Assembly: GCA_905160935.1 (NCBI GenBank)
Contig: CAJHZI010000589.1
Span: forward strand, 558,001-622,000
DNA from: Enchytraeus crypticus
Taxonomy: Eukaryota; Annelida; Clitellata; Enchytraeida; Enchytraeidae
Direction of reading: 5' to 3'
Length of the DNA: 64,000 bases
Shown: piece by piece, positions 10,350 to 20,950 of the stretch
Layout of the letters: the number at the start of each line of letters is the position of its first letter
How positions within the stretch are numbered: position 1 is the first letter of the stretch
Program-made: the position numbers and the translations under genes
The notes under the pieces: model-generated
The model's database searches: none
Told to the model about the DNA's origin: nothing
Seen by the model: only the letters and a program-made list of their open reading frames with translations

Positions 10350-11880
10350 TGATTTTTCAAAGTAGGCCTAAACACCTTTTATAAAAGGTCTATATGCTCT
10401 GAAACTGCTACAAACGCTTCGTCGTGCAGCTGGTGTCTCAATTCAACTTTTACTTGACATAACACAGTTGGGCGTTGTTCCAGGAGATACAACTTAAAAT
10501 CACCCCCACCCCTCTCGCTCTGTAATAGTCGCTTAGTTGTAAATTATTGTAAAAGTTATTTTGCTGCAGTTTTAGACAACATCTATTACAAAGTTCTTTA
10601 GCAAAGTTCAAGACTCTTACAGAGTAAATAATTTTTTTACCTCAAACAGCTCAAAAATTATGTGTAACTAACGCGGTTTTCTGCGTGCGTGCGGCTGTCG
10701 AGGCCTCCCGTGTTACAGCGAGGAGAGAGATATTCTTAGACATTCTTAATCCCACTTCTGATACCACTTGTAACGAACGGGATTTATTTGACTTGAGCAT
10801 GGCTGGCGAGGCCTCCTGTGTTAGAGCGAGGGAATACAATTTTCTCACCCTCAATATCAGGTCCTGGAAACTCGGGATATCGGGTTTGACGGCCTGGCCC
10901 GAATTGCGGGAGTGGGAACTCACTCCACGTAAGATACTATGATGTAACGGCAGCGATTCGAGATAGAAGCTTAATTATACCCGCTCTTATAAACGGAAAG
11001 ATATTATCGCCGATATCAATCTCTACCATTTGACTTTATCCTCGAGATAACTACAAGTCTGCTTCTTGCATCTTATGAAATTTTTCTATTCCCAACTTTA
11101 TCTTGAGCCTGTTATGTCACATTTCCAAGAATTCAAAACGTTTGCGGATTTCGCGCTCTCCTATTGGCTGGAGCCACCTGCGACGATTGAGTATCAGCCC
11201 CTGGCGACGACTTTTGTTTTAATCTAACGGTGACATTATCCGCCCGATCTCGACAAGATATAGTTCCGTCACATGTAGCTGAAATCAGCTCAGATGCCGA
11301 GCGACATCTCGTTCATAGTATGCAAAAGCGACTTTCGGCGTCGATATCGTTCTGATTGAAGCTTTATAGGATTGCACATTATTCGTTAAATGGTCTATTT
11401 CAGGAACCGCTTGTCAGGAGGAACCGAGGTAGGCCTACTGCATCTCGAATGGCCTATCTTTGTTTGGCTTCTATTTGTTAGTTCAAGAGCCAACCCCTTG
11501 CCTTTTTTGTAGATTCTCTTCCGTAATGTGATTCTCGGGACGAAGTGATAGGTGATCCTTACCGGAAGTAATCCGTATCTGCTATATTTTAGGCGATTAC
11601 GGTGGAGTTTTTTTCATGCTTTTTAGTTTACAAACTGGTAGTAGTAATATTTTTATGATTGGTTGTTTTTAACTGCGACGAACGTTATTCTTCTTTACTA
11701 CAGTAAAGAAGAATAGCGTTCTACAGTTAAGAAGAATAAGTTCTTCTTCTTTACTTAGTATATCCTTTTAGATTCTTATTCCCTATCCTTTTTCTATTGG
11801 TCTCTCCGGTTTCTATGGTTTCCATTTGTTTCTTCTCTCGTCCATCGTTGCTGAAGGTTATATAATTGGCCTTCATGTAG
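10350..11880. other. Interval without recognised gene, with local repeats
   Basis: At 10690-10735 and 10801-10845 a related sequence occurs twice (CGAGGCCTCC followed by GTGTTA-AGCGAGG), a partial tandem duplication about 115 bp apart. At 11680-11699 and 11702-11721 there are near-perfect 20-bp inverted arms (one mismatch) separated by 2 bp. No coding region is supported. Confidence 0.45.
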
Positions 11881-11901
11881 TTTTCGTGGCAATTTTATGT
11901 T

Positions 11902-12550
11902 TTATTTAGCGTATGCGTTAATCCAGATTGTTGCTTCTCTTGTAAGGCAACTTAGGGTAGACAGTCCACCCGGTAGGCAGGTTAGAGGGCACTCCTCAAC
12001 GATATGTTTCATGCTTTGAGATTGGCCGCAGTCACAAAATGGTGAAGCACAAATACCACAGCGAAACTCACTTTCTCTGCATCTACCATGACCCGTACGG
12101 AAACGATTTAAATGGCACCAACTTCCTCTGCAGAGATTCATTCCTGGTAGCGCTTGAGACGGATCATGAACCAGATGGTGGTTTCTAACATCAGCGATTG
12201 ACCACTCTAATCTCCACTGGGACAGAGACGCCAACGGATCACATTATGGCTGCATCTCCCAAACAGGATATCGAGATTTGAGTCTCTTAGGAGGAGGATT
12301 AGACAAGTCCAGTGATAGAGGGAGGGCATGATTTTCACGGACCCTCTGCAGTTGCTTGTGTGTTATCTCCTTACGACGGATATGAGGGGGCAGTATGTTA
12401 CAAAGAACTGGGAGCCACGGCGTTGGAGTCGATTTGATTGTCCCAGAAACTATGCGCATGAAGTCATTGAGACGCGCATCGACGAGTTTTGTGTGAGGCG
12501 AACGTTCCCATGATGGACAGCAGTATTCAGCCACCGAATAGCACAGAGCA
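11902..12550 (-). pseudogene. LINE family D, C-terminal fragment
   Basis: Two minus-strand frames (12534-12244, then 12234-11902) together give the C-terminal end of a non-LTR retrotransposon ORF. It has YSVAEYCCPSW, LNDFMRIVSGTIKSTPTPWL, then PGMNLCRGSWCHLNRFRTGHGR and a cysteine/histidine block CGICASPFCDCG followed by MKHIVEEC. This C-x-C-G ... H-x4-C ending is common in Jockey-like arthropod LINEs. A frameshift near 12240 and the lack of the RT catalytic core show a dead, truncated copy. Confidence 0.75.
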
Positions 12551-12566
12551 ATCGCTTATATTCTTA

Positions 12567-12600
12567 ATGGGGCTACACGTTGCACACCGTGTAGCCCCAT
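12567..12600. repeat. Short perfect hairpin
   Basis: ATGGGGCTACAC and GTGTAGCCCCAT (12-bp arms) flank a 10-bp spacer, just upstream (5') of the minus-strand LINE D fragment. Confidence 0.8.
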
Positions 12601-13070
12601 CGGAGCCGCCCTCCTGGACCCTACTGAAACGAGCCAATTAAGTAGGTCCTCTCTTTTTCCACTGCATCTAGCCTCCTAGCCTCACCGCTGTCGATCTATT
12701 ATGATCGCTTCCATAGAATCACAGCACTTTTCGTTTAGCTGATTTACGACACTGCTAAGTCACATTGGAAATACCCTATCGGAAAAACCTAGCCATACCC
12801 ATCTATAACTCGGCCTATATCATCGTTTTTCTTCTTTTCTCTGCGTAACGTCACTTTGTGGACACCAGAGAAGCCTCTTTTACCTTCTGCCTCCACTGAT
12901 AACGGTCCAAGGCTAGATCATATACATCACTCTGTGAAATGTTACAGCCATAAAGTATAAGATTCCTATACGTTTTTTAAATTTTTTAAAGCAAATTTGT
13001 TTCTCACTCCTAATTTCATTTCATTAGGCTACTTGTTATTCAAAATTTAGAGCCTTTCTTACTGGAGTAT
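12601..13070. other. Unassigned interval
   Basis: I see no gene or recognised repeat here. The next LINE family A fragment begins near 13073. Confidence 0.35.
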
Positions 13071-13072
13071 TT

Positions 13073-13485
13073 TTATCCAATCTTAGCATATGCCCTATCC
13101 TCTCTCTTAGCCCACTGGCAGACCCATGGTAGGCCTAAATAACGCCTCCAGCCCTCCACTCTTCTCTGTCTTTCGCTTTCCTCTTCATTTCCACATATGA
13201 ATGGGTCTAAATCATCTAACATATCTAATCTCGGCCTGCCTCTTCCTCCTTTTCCTTCCATTCTACCTTCTATGACCTCTTTTAATAGACCTCCACCGCT
13301 TAGAATGCGTCCTATCCAACTCTTCTTCCTATTTCCTAATACACTTATCAACTGTCTATCAGTACCAACTCTCTTCAGAACTTCCTCATTTGTAACCTTG
13401 AGTCCAGCTAATCCTCTCCATTCTTCTCCAAATCCATGTTTCCAATGCCTCTAGTTTCCTAATATCTTAGTAGAGAAGAACTATT
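13073..13485 (-). pseudogene. LINE family A, C-terminal fragment, minus strand
   Basis: The minus-strand reading gives the same C-terminus as the plus copy next to it: NRKKSWIGRILSGGGLLKEV, IEGRMEGKGGRGRPRL, MLDDL and a tryptophan-containing end. It extends upstream to the LEALETWIW-equivalent at about 13450. It is placed head-to-head with the plus-strand copy starting near 13490. Confidence 0.75.
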
Positions 13486-13489
13486 AACA

Positions 13490-13960
13490 AAAAGTCTAAA
13501 GAAAGACACAAAGATAAAGATAGTGAAAACTTTGGTTTGGACCACGCTATTGTATGGATATGAAACATGGACCTTAAGGAAGGAAGATATTAGGAAACTG
13601 GAGGCATTGGAAATGTGGATTTGGAGAAGAATGGAGAGGATTAGCTGGACTCAAAAGGTTACAAATGAGGAAGTCCTGGAGAGAGTTGGCACAGATAGAC
13701 AGTTGATAAATGTATTAAGAAATAGGAAGAAGAGATGGATAGGACACATTCTAAGGGGGGAAGGTCTATTAAAAGAGGTCATAGAAGGTAGAATGGAAGG
13801 AAAAAGAGGGAGGGGCAGGCCGAGATTAGGTATGTTAGATGATTTAAAGACCCACTCATATGTGGAAATGAAGAGGAAGGCGGAAGACAGAGAAGAGTGG
13901 AGGCGTTATGTACCATGGACCTGCCAGTAGGCAGTGCACTAAGAGAGAGGCATATATCTT
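13490..13960 (+). pseudogene. LINE family A, best-preserved C-terminus
   Basis: The longest open family A fragment (13523-13930, 135 residues) shows the complete tail: KTLVWTTLLYGYETWTLRK, LEALEMWIWRRMERISW, VTNEEVLERVG, RWIGHILRGEGLL, GRGRPRLGMLDDLK, and an end in WRRYVPWTCQ before the stop. Upstream (13490-13522) the sequence continues the usual KELL...KK motif out of frame. It is the reference for the other copies. The RT catalytic core is missing, so it is a 5'-truncated insertion. Confidence 0.8.
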
Positions 13961-14234
13961 TCAAACACAACGGCTGCAATAGTGGGACAGTAAATCTCGT
14001 TAAGGCTGCTCGTAACACATGCCAGGAGGGTTCCTAGGTTTGCTAACAGAGTAAATGCGAAGTTTTTACCCCCAGGCGATTACCAATGTCGGTAATTAAC
14101 AATGCAACTCAAAGCATGAAATGAAAATAAAAACTTAAAATTACCATGACTTTATTTTCACAAAATGAAAGAATAAGAAAATTACACTGTGACCACACCC
14201 AATAAATTTCAATGTAATTAAAACTATCTGTCTC

Positions 14235-15870
14235 TTAGTGCACTGCCTACTGGCAGGTTCATGGTATATAACGCCTCCACTCTTCTCTGTCTTCCGATTT
14301 CCTCTTCATTTACATTAGGAGTGGGTCTTAAAATCATCTAACATACCTAATCTCGGCTTGCCCCTGACTCTTTTTCCTTCCATTCTGCCTTCTATGAACT
14401 CTATTAGCTTAATAGAGTTTTAATTTCCCCCTTAGAATTTGTCCTATCCAACTCTTCTTCCTATTTCTTAATAAATTTTTCAACTGTATATCTGTGCCAA
14501 CTCTCTCCGGACTTCCTCATTTGTAACCTTTAGAGTCCAGCTAATCCTCTCCATTCTTCCCCAAATCCATATTTAAAATGCCTCCAGTTTCCTAATATCT
14601 TCTTTCCTTAAGGTCCATGTTTCACATCCATAAAATAGCGTGGTCCAAACCAAAGTTTTCACTATCTTCATCTTTGTGTCTTTCTTCAGACTTTTTAATA
14701 AAAGTTCTTTCCTATTACCATAGGTCGATTTTTCTTGTTCAATCCTACTGCATAATTCAGTCTCACATTTCCGGTCGTCGGTTATAGTATGACCCAAATA
14801 TTTGAAACTCCTTACCTGTTCCAATTTCGTACCATTTATTGTGATAGTAACTTCACCAGTGGCGGATCCAGGGGAGCCCCTCTTAGGCCCGGCGATAAAA
14901 AATTTTAAACTATATTTTAATTGTTCTACGGCAGTTTCTATGTGTCAATAAGTTTGTAAGAGCTTTGATTAGGGGGGGGGGGGGGTACGAGAGGGACCTC
15001 AGTTCCACTAGCTCAATTTTTTCAAATATGGGATTAGAGGTCCATATTTGGTATCCTAGGAGCCCTGTAGAATAGAAGGGGGACCGAAAAATGTTGATTG
15101 TTTCACTAGCTCTCAATTTTCAATTTAACCACTGTATAAGAGGAAAAATGTGAACTCTGTCCCGGAGCAGTGGTACAAACAGCCTTGGCTGGGAGGGGCT
15201 TAAGCTATCCCTACCGCGAAAATTAGGTCACTTTTGCAATTCGTCCAGATCAACTGAGTTTCTTCAACTATGAGTTTCTTCATAGATTTAAAAAATTAAC
15301 CTATTTTTCCAAAAAAAACGTACGTAGGATTTTAGGTATTTTAGGGATTCCTCTCACTTTAGTCGGATATGAGTGAGGGGGGGGGGGAGATACGGGAGGA
15401 TACACTCACTCTATGAGCCAAGCGCAGTAGCGAAATTTTTTTTAAGCCCTCCCCCCATGTTCTGGTTGCGTCAAATGTTCCGAAGAAGGCAAAAAAAGTA
15501 AGCAAAGATGTAAGCAAAAAATGTGACTCTCAAAAAAAATTTCGGGCCCCCCCTTAAAAAATTCCTGGATCCGACCCCCAAACTTCACCTTTATTATTGG
15601 ACACTTTCATAACCATGGTCTGTTTATATTAATAATTCATGTGATATCTCACGCCGTATCATTCAGCCTATCCAATATCTTCTGTAGTCCGGTGTCGCTG
15701 CCCGCTACCATTCCTTGGTCATCTGCAAAGCGTACATCTTGTAACAATTATCCTCCTACTTTTCTTCCTTCTTCCATGTCTTGCTCCATCATTGCCTCAG
15801 CGTATACATTAATCAGCAGCGGCGAATTGTTACTACCTTGTCTTACTCCACATCATATTTAATTTTATGC
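14235..15870 (-). pseudogene. LINE family A with RT catalytic motif, split by hAT
   Basis: On the minus strand, 15850-15590 encodes part of the RT palm. It includes VRFADDQGMVAG (the catalytic F-A-D-D box, at about 15745-15710) and then QKILDRLNDTA. The frame reaches MVMKVSNNKGEV at about 15615-15588, is interrupted by the hAT at 14857-15580, and resumes as TITING, EQVRSFKYLGHTITDD and KTLVWTTLFYGCETWTLRKED. It then decays to about 14235. Removing the insertion and one 8-bp duplication restores the junction. Multiple stops elsewhere show that the LINE is dead. Confidence 0.8.
14857..15580 (+). mobile_element. Non-autonomous hAT element, copy 2
   Basis: It starts CAGTGGCGGATCCAGG and ends CCTGGATCCGACCCCCA (right end slightly decayed). 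It is flanked by a perfect 8-bp duplication AACTTCAC (14849-14856 and 15581-15588). The interior is similar to copies 1 and 3 and codes for nothing. It is inserted in a LINE family A ORF. Confidence 0.9.
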
Positions 15871-15947
15871 CATATAGCCGATATTATGTTGTCTATATTA
15901 TATGTTTGAGGATTAAATGTGCTAAGAATTTCACACTTTTATAATAA

Positions 15948-16075
15948 TCTCTCTCTCTCTCTCTCTAGTGCACTGCCTACTGGCAGGTCCGTGGCATATA
16001 ACGCCTCCACTCTCTATCTTCCATTTTCCTCTTCACCTTCACATGCGAGTGGATCTTTAAATCATCTATAACATT
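15948..16075 (-). pseudogene. LINE family A, 3'-most fragment with (TC)n tail
   Basis: CACTGCCTACTGGCAGGTCC and following DNA match the 3' end of family A in reverse orientation. It is joined to a TC dinucleotide run (15948-15966), which is the AG-type tail of the element. Only about 110 bp of the ORF end is left. Confidence 0.65.
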
Positions 16076-16334
16076 CTTGTGATATACCATTATTCATGAG
16101 GGATTCTGCTTATGATGAGGTGGGCCACCTATGCCTTCCTCAACTTCGACTAACATTTACTGGGCAGGGGTGTCATTCCCTGAGAAAACAATCCCGTTTA
16201 CCGATTTATAATAATAAGAAGATTAAGAACTTTATTAACATAGACAATTAAGGTTGAATAGTAATATATTTTACGTGTAGGCCCCTAGGCTACAGGGATA
16301 CCTCAATACCTCGATTGCATATTACATGTAGATA

Positions 16335-16505
16335 TAGGCCTACTCAGAAGCACACACATGCGCACAGACACACACTTAGGCCTATATAGGCACACATACA
16401 CACGCGAAAAACACACACATACACACACACATACATACACCCACATACGCGCACGCACGCACATAAGCGTACTCAAGCACACACTCACTCACATTCACAC
16501 AAATA
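16335..16505 (+). repeat. CA-rich microsatellite
   Basis: An imperfect (CA)n tract with ACGC and ATAC interruptions; a shorter (AC)n run follows at 16738-16757. Both lie in or beyond the presumed 3' UTR of the MRPL34 exon. Confidence 0.85.
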
Positions 16506-16880
16506 TAGGTCAAGGTGTACATCCCCCACCAGGAATTTCTGGATCCCCCCTATTTTGAATGTATTCGTATTTTAACATCGGAAGGTGGTTTAGAAGTCGA
16601 ATTTTTAAAAAAAAACAGTTTAAAAGTATAGTTTTTACACTACATCAAATAACCATCTAATATTTCACATCAGGCGCGTGACGCAGATAAAACATTTAAT
16701 TTAGTCGTACGAACTCCGCAATATAGAAATATCTTCACACACACACACACACACACAACCCTGTTATGTGTGTGCAAGTTGTTACTGTTGTCACAGAGCC
16801 GCAACAACAAAAATAACGATTAAAGTGCTGCTATCGTATCGTTGCTGACAACATCAAGCGCAAACATAATAGCATTAAAA

Positions 16881-17136
16881 TCAGGTAGACAGCGTGTGAC
16901 GGCCTTTAATAAGTCTTCTCCACAGAATACACAATCCACCTTTACAGGACTTGCGCGCAATTATGCCGTGCTTCTTCAGCCGCTTATTGACGTTAGGTTT
17001 GTATGAGGAGAACTTTGCAGTGTGGTAAAGGCTCCTTTGCTGCATCATAGGATCTAACTGAAACACTCTACCAGAGGTCCAGCCATTGCAGAGCAGCCCT
17101 TTCACTGTTGTAAAAGTTGAACTGATAGAACATGCA
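16881..17136 (-). CDS. MRPL34: Mitochondrial large-subunit ribosomal protein bL34m, last coding exon
   Basis: The minus strand encodes about 85 residues ending in TGA at 16881-16883. The last 40 align without gaps to bacterial L34 and animal MRPL34: YKPN--KR-KKHG near the start, a basic middle, then the RR--KGR--LS end (family: YQPSNIKRKNKHG ... LRR-LKGRKSLS). bL34 is a small basic protein of the 50S/39S subunit that contacts 23S/16S rRNA; here it would act in mitochondria. No in-frame ATG precedes the coding frame: it meets TAG within the upstream sequence. Instead a pyrimidine-rich tract and CAG at about 17137-17158 form a good 3' splice site. This is therefore a terminal exon with the targeting-peptide exon further upstream at higher coordinates, which I could not locate. 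The intact frame and splice site argue against a processed retrocopy. It is the only clear host gene in the window. Confidence 0.82.
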
Positions 17137-17158
17137 CTGAAACAAACCAAAACAGGTT
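17137..17158 (-). promoter_or_regulatory. 3' splice site of MRPL34 exon
   Basis: On the minus strand the tract reads CCTGTTTTGGTTTGTTTCAG directly before the coding exon, a polypyrimidine tract followed by CAG. Confidence 0.65.
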
Positions 17159-17159
17159 T

Positions 17160-17680
17160 CTATTTCATTACTTTTATATCCGCATTACATTATTATCTTA
17201 AAATTAATTTTAGGCCAATGTCTACTTCATAACTTCATATGAAATTTCTCAGGACTTGTGTTTGTTCTAAAATCTAAACGATTATTATTTGGGCTGGCCG
17301 CAAACATAAATGTTAGGATCAGGGCCGAATTTGACTGGTGGAGAGCCCGGGCCCAGCTTCTTCGAGAGATGGAATTAGGGGCTGGTGGTTGGGGCGTATT
17401 ATGTAGATCTACCATAGACAGTGCTGTAGTGGTAAAATAAAGAAGTGGCGGAGCTATCGATATAAAACGTAAAGTTGTTGACGAAATATTTTAACTGAAG
17501 GGGGAGAGGGGGATTCATGGCGAGAGCGTTTAGCACAAGACTATAAGGGGTCTGGGGCAGAGCCCCCAGTGGGGTCTAGGGTAAAACCACAGGTGACGTC
17601 AGGGGGCAAAGCCGAAAATTTTGCCCATATCAAATTTAAATCACCAAATGTTAAATCATTTTGTTCTCTCTGAAACATAC
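17160..17680. other. Interval upstream of the MRPL34 exon, probably intronic
   Basis: No exon 1 is recognisable. At 17321 CAGGGCCGAATTTGACTGG resembles the start of a hAT-type element, and 17548-17573 (GGGGTCTGGGGCAGAGCCCC) is palindromic G/C-rich repeat sequence, but I could not pair ends. Confidence 0.35.
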
Positions 17681-18110
17681 GGTGGCTCGCAACTGCTATA
17701 AATTTTTTTCTTTTGAAACAAAAAATCAAAAATACAAAAAAAAACAAATCTTTGTTAAAAATAGCCACTTTGTTACTATAAATAGCTCACTAGAAGTATC
17801 TATATCACACATAGTCGATGACAACATCCAGCACTCGATCTTGAATCAAAGGCCAGTCTATGTGCAAAAAATAAAGGTTATTGTCAACGACAACATCGAA
17901 CGCTCGATCTCGAGCCAAATCCAAACCGATGAGCAGAAAATTAGGTCAAAAACAGTGCAAATTAATTAAACGCGTGCTCGATGTTGTCATTGACGAATTC
18001 ACTTAACATGACTAATTAACTGAATTTTGGATTTGCACCGTTTTTGACCTAATTTTGTGCTCATCGGTTTGGCTTTCGCTCGAGATCGAGTGCTCGATGT
18101 TGTCATTGAT
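17681..18110 (+). repeat. Partial direct copy of the foldback element
   Basis: It begins ACGGTGGCTCGCAACTGC exactly as the element at 18111 and contains the same blocks: an A-rich tract, ATAGCCACTTTGTTACTATA, then modules beginning GACAACATC. It is joined head-to-tail to the full element. Confidence 0.7.
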
Positions 18111-19189
18111 ACGGTGGCTCGCAACTGCCATAAATTTAATTTTTTTTAAACAAAAAAACAAAAAACAAAAAAACAAACAAATCTTCGTTACTATAAATAG
18201 CCACTTTGTTACTATAAATAGCACACTAGCAGTATCTATATCACACATAGTCGATGACAACATCCAGCACTCGATCTTGAATCAAAAGCCAGCCTATGTG
18301 CAAAAAATAAAGTTTATTCTCAATGACAACATCGAGCACTCGATCTCGAGCCAAAGCCAAACCGATGAGCACAAAATTAGGTCAAAAACGGTGCAAATCC
18401 AAAATTCAGTTAATTAGTCATGTTAAGTGAATTCGTCAATGACAACATCGAGCACGCGATGTCAAACCAAAGCCAAACCGATGAGCACAAAATTAGGTCA
18501 AAAACGGTGCAAATTCCAAAATGCAGAAAATCAGTCCAAAGACTTTTACCTTGCAATTATCACCGCTTTTGACCTAATTTTATGCTCATCGGTTTGGCTT
18601 TGGCTCGAGATCGAGAGATCGATTGTGTCATTGACGAATTCACTTAACATGACTAATTAATTGAAGTTTGGATTTGCACCGTTTTTGACCTAATTTTGTG
18701 CTCATCGGTTTGGCTTTGGCTCAAGATCGAGTGCTCGATGTTGTCATAAACAAATTAACTTAGTATGACTAATTAACTGAATATTTAATTTGCACAGCTT
18801 TAACCTCCTTTTTGCTCATCGGCTTGGCTTTGGTTTGACATCGCGTGCTCGATGTTGTCATTGACGAATTCACTTAACATGACTAATTACCTGAATTTTG
18901 GATTTGCACTGTTTTTGACCTAATTTTGTGCTCATCGGTTTGGATTTGGCTCGAGATCGAGTGCTCGATGTTGTCAGTGACAATAAACTTTATTTTTTGC
19001 ACATAGACTGGCCTTTGATTCAAGATCGAGTGCTGGATGTTGTCATCGACTAGGTGTGATATAGATACTGCTAGTGAGCTATTTATAGTAACAAAGTGGC
19101 TATTTATAGTAACAAAGATTTGTTTGTTTTTTTGATTTTTTGTTTCAAAAAGATAATATTTATGGCAGTTGCGAGCCCCCGTAGAAACA
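18111..19189. mobile_element. Foldback element with long inverted arms built from repeated modules
   Basis: The ends are ACGGTGGCTCGCAACTGCCA (18111) and its near reverse complement TGGCAGTTGCGAGCCCCCGT (to about 19189), flanked by T and A, so a TA duplication is possible. The arms (about 18111-18310 and 18990-19189) are inverted copies. Between them lie about seven copies, in both orientations, of a module of about 100-120 bp: GACAACATCGAGCACTCGAT, then a block with CCGATGAGCACAAAATTAGG and AAAAACGGTGCAAAT. No transposase is seen. The module is related to dispersed copies at about 34945-35650, 40215-40395 and 56031-56370. Confidence 0.65.
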
Positions 19190-19340
19190 GGCTAATATTT
19201 TTTAAGACTGGTAAAATTTTAAGTTAAATAACTCTGTAGGCTAAATTTCGAACATATCAGCACATATTTTGCACCGTTTCGAAAATAAAGACTGCACTTT
19301 AAGATACCATTAACAGAATTCATATCATACATATGTCACT

Positions 19341-20950
19341 AATAGACCTTTGCGAAACTCAAAAATTTCAACCAATAGGAAGCAAGTGCCCTGATCAATC
19401 TTCGTTTCTGGGTCAGTTCACTTCACTTCATGCACCCAAGGAAGCCACATAATTCTTGAAATAATATACTTTAAATATATTCTGAAATAATTAAATTTGG
19501 TAACCAAATCTTTGAAAGCTGAATTGATAGTCATATAGATATGTTATCTAATGTAACTGAATGAAATTTAATGTACCCAAAACCTACCAATTAAATCAGA
19601 TTTTGCAAAATTTCCGTAGCTAAACTTAATTTATAGGCCTACTCTGTGCATGTAATCTACTTTGATATTGCATAAAAATTGAGAAGAGACTTCTCCTATT
19701 AACTCTAATGTTATCTTGATAACACTATCGATTACGAGCAGTTTAAAGGTCTTAGGCATCGTAAGGTCTTCTATTCTAGGTTCTATTCCGTATAAAATTA
19801 GCCTTAACTCTTATTCTGGTGCTCAGAAAATTTAATTTTTCCCTAGAATTTCTTTTGCATTATATTTATTTATCTTAGAAATGCTGAAATTTAGTTAATT
19901 TCGCGGAAATGATTAACAATGACATGACTGAAATTGGAAAAGAGAATTAAAATTACATCAATTATAGTGCTATATTGTCGTCCATGGCAGCATCGAGCAC
20001 TATTGAGATATATCCAAGCCGATGAGTAAAATGAAAAATTTAAAATTTAAAGCGATTTCAATCGAGCATAAGTTATAAGGCGTCATTATATTATTATTCT
20101 AATTTCAAAAACATCTTATTCTGAAATGACCCATAACAGGAAGAAGACCTGAATGCGGCGAGGCGAAACGATCGACATGGTGCTAACGTTAACACTTGAC
20201 GGGCCTGATTACAAGTACTTGTAATAATGACGTAACATGTAATAATGACGGTTAAATGTAGTATAATCATATTTTAAAAGCTGGTAAAGCTAAGGTTAAC
20301 GTCAGTTTCCTCACTTGAAAGTGACGGGCGAGCCCCGGATTTTAACCCGGGCCCGCACCATCTGATCCGCGGTCGAGTATCTTACCTACTTCGCCACTGG
20401 CTCCAGCCATTTATATACAGTTGAATATTTAATTCTTTAAGTAGAAGCACATGATTACAATCTGATATATTAATTGTTTAGTCTATGATTATTATATGAA
20501 ACATTTAAAATAAGTAAATATATTTAGCTTTGCAAATTCAAAGATTTTTCCTTAAAAATTAACTTATTAAAGTTTTAAGGTGGATCAATCGGACCTTAAG
20601 GGACACCACATGAACAATATTTCAGAGTCAAAAGGCCATTATATTACAAATAATTCCTACTTAACCTATTAAAGTTTTGCATAAATCTTTCCGTCATTTT
20701 ATGCTTTGGACTATGGACATACGTCCTTGAGCAACAAAATTCAGTCTCTTGCTGATGCATTTCGAAGACTATTTATTTATTTGGATAATAGTTAATTGAA
20801 TTTGTCTCCGGAATTAATGTGAGGTGATTGCAAGCGAGTGGCATAATTATATTTTTTGTTGTCCCATGGTTCTATTTTTTTACTTCGGTTGCTAGGTGAC
20901 CAAGAAATCTTTTCTCTAGTTCTTATGTCTCGCAAAGGTCTATTGCAAAT
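19341..20950. mobile_element. Possible element bounded by ATAGACCTTTGCGA ends
   Basis: AATAGACCTTTGCGAAAC near 19347 and, inverted, GTCTCGCAAAGGTCTATT near 20930-20947 flank about 1.6 kb. The interior contains a degenerate copy of the repeat module (19985-20060) and a SINE. No coding region and no convincing duplication were found, so this remains tentative. Confidence 0.35.
20277..20408 (-). repeat. tRNA-derived SINE family S1, copy 1
   Basis: Minus strand: GGCTGGAGCCAGTGGCGAAG, GATACTCGACCGCGGATC, a B-box-like GGGTTAAAATCCGGGGCTCG, and a body ending CTTAGCTTTACCAGCTTTT. Same family as 28906-29042, 39403-39537 and 49282-49418. Confidence 0.75.

Noticed and set aside
12567..12600. Hairpin as a transcription terminator
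   Set aside because: Intrinsic terminators of this type are bacterial; here it is just a palindrome.
16881..17136. Processed MRPL34 pseudogene
   Set aside because: There is an intact frame to the stop and a good acceptor directly upstream; a processed copy would continue into the first exon instead.
17661..18660. Plus- and minus-strand ORFs sharing QTDEHKIRSKTVQIQ
   Set aside because: They are translations of the repeated module and appear on both strands; no protein family is recognised.
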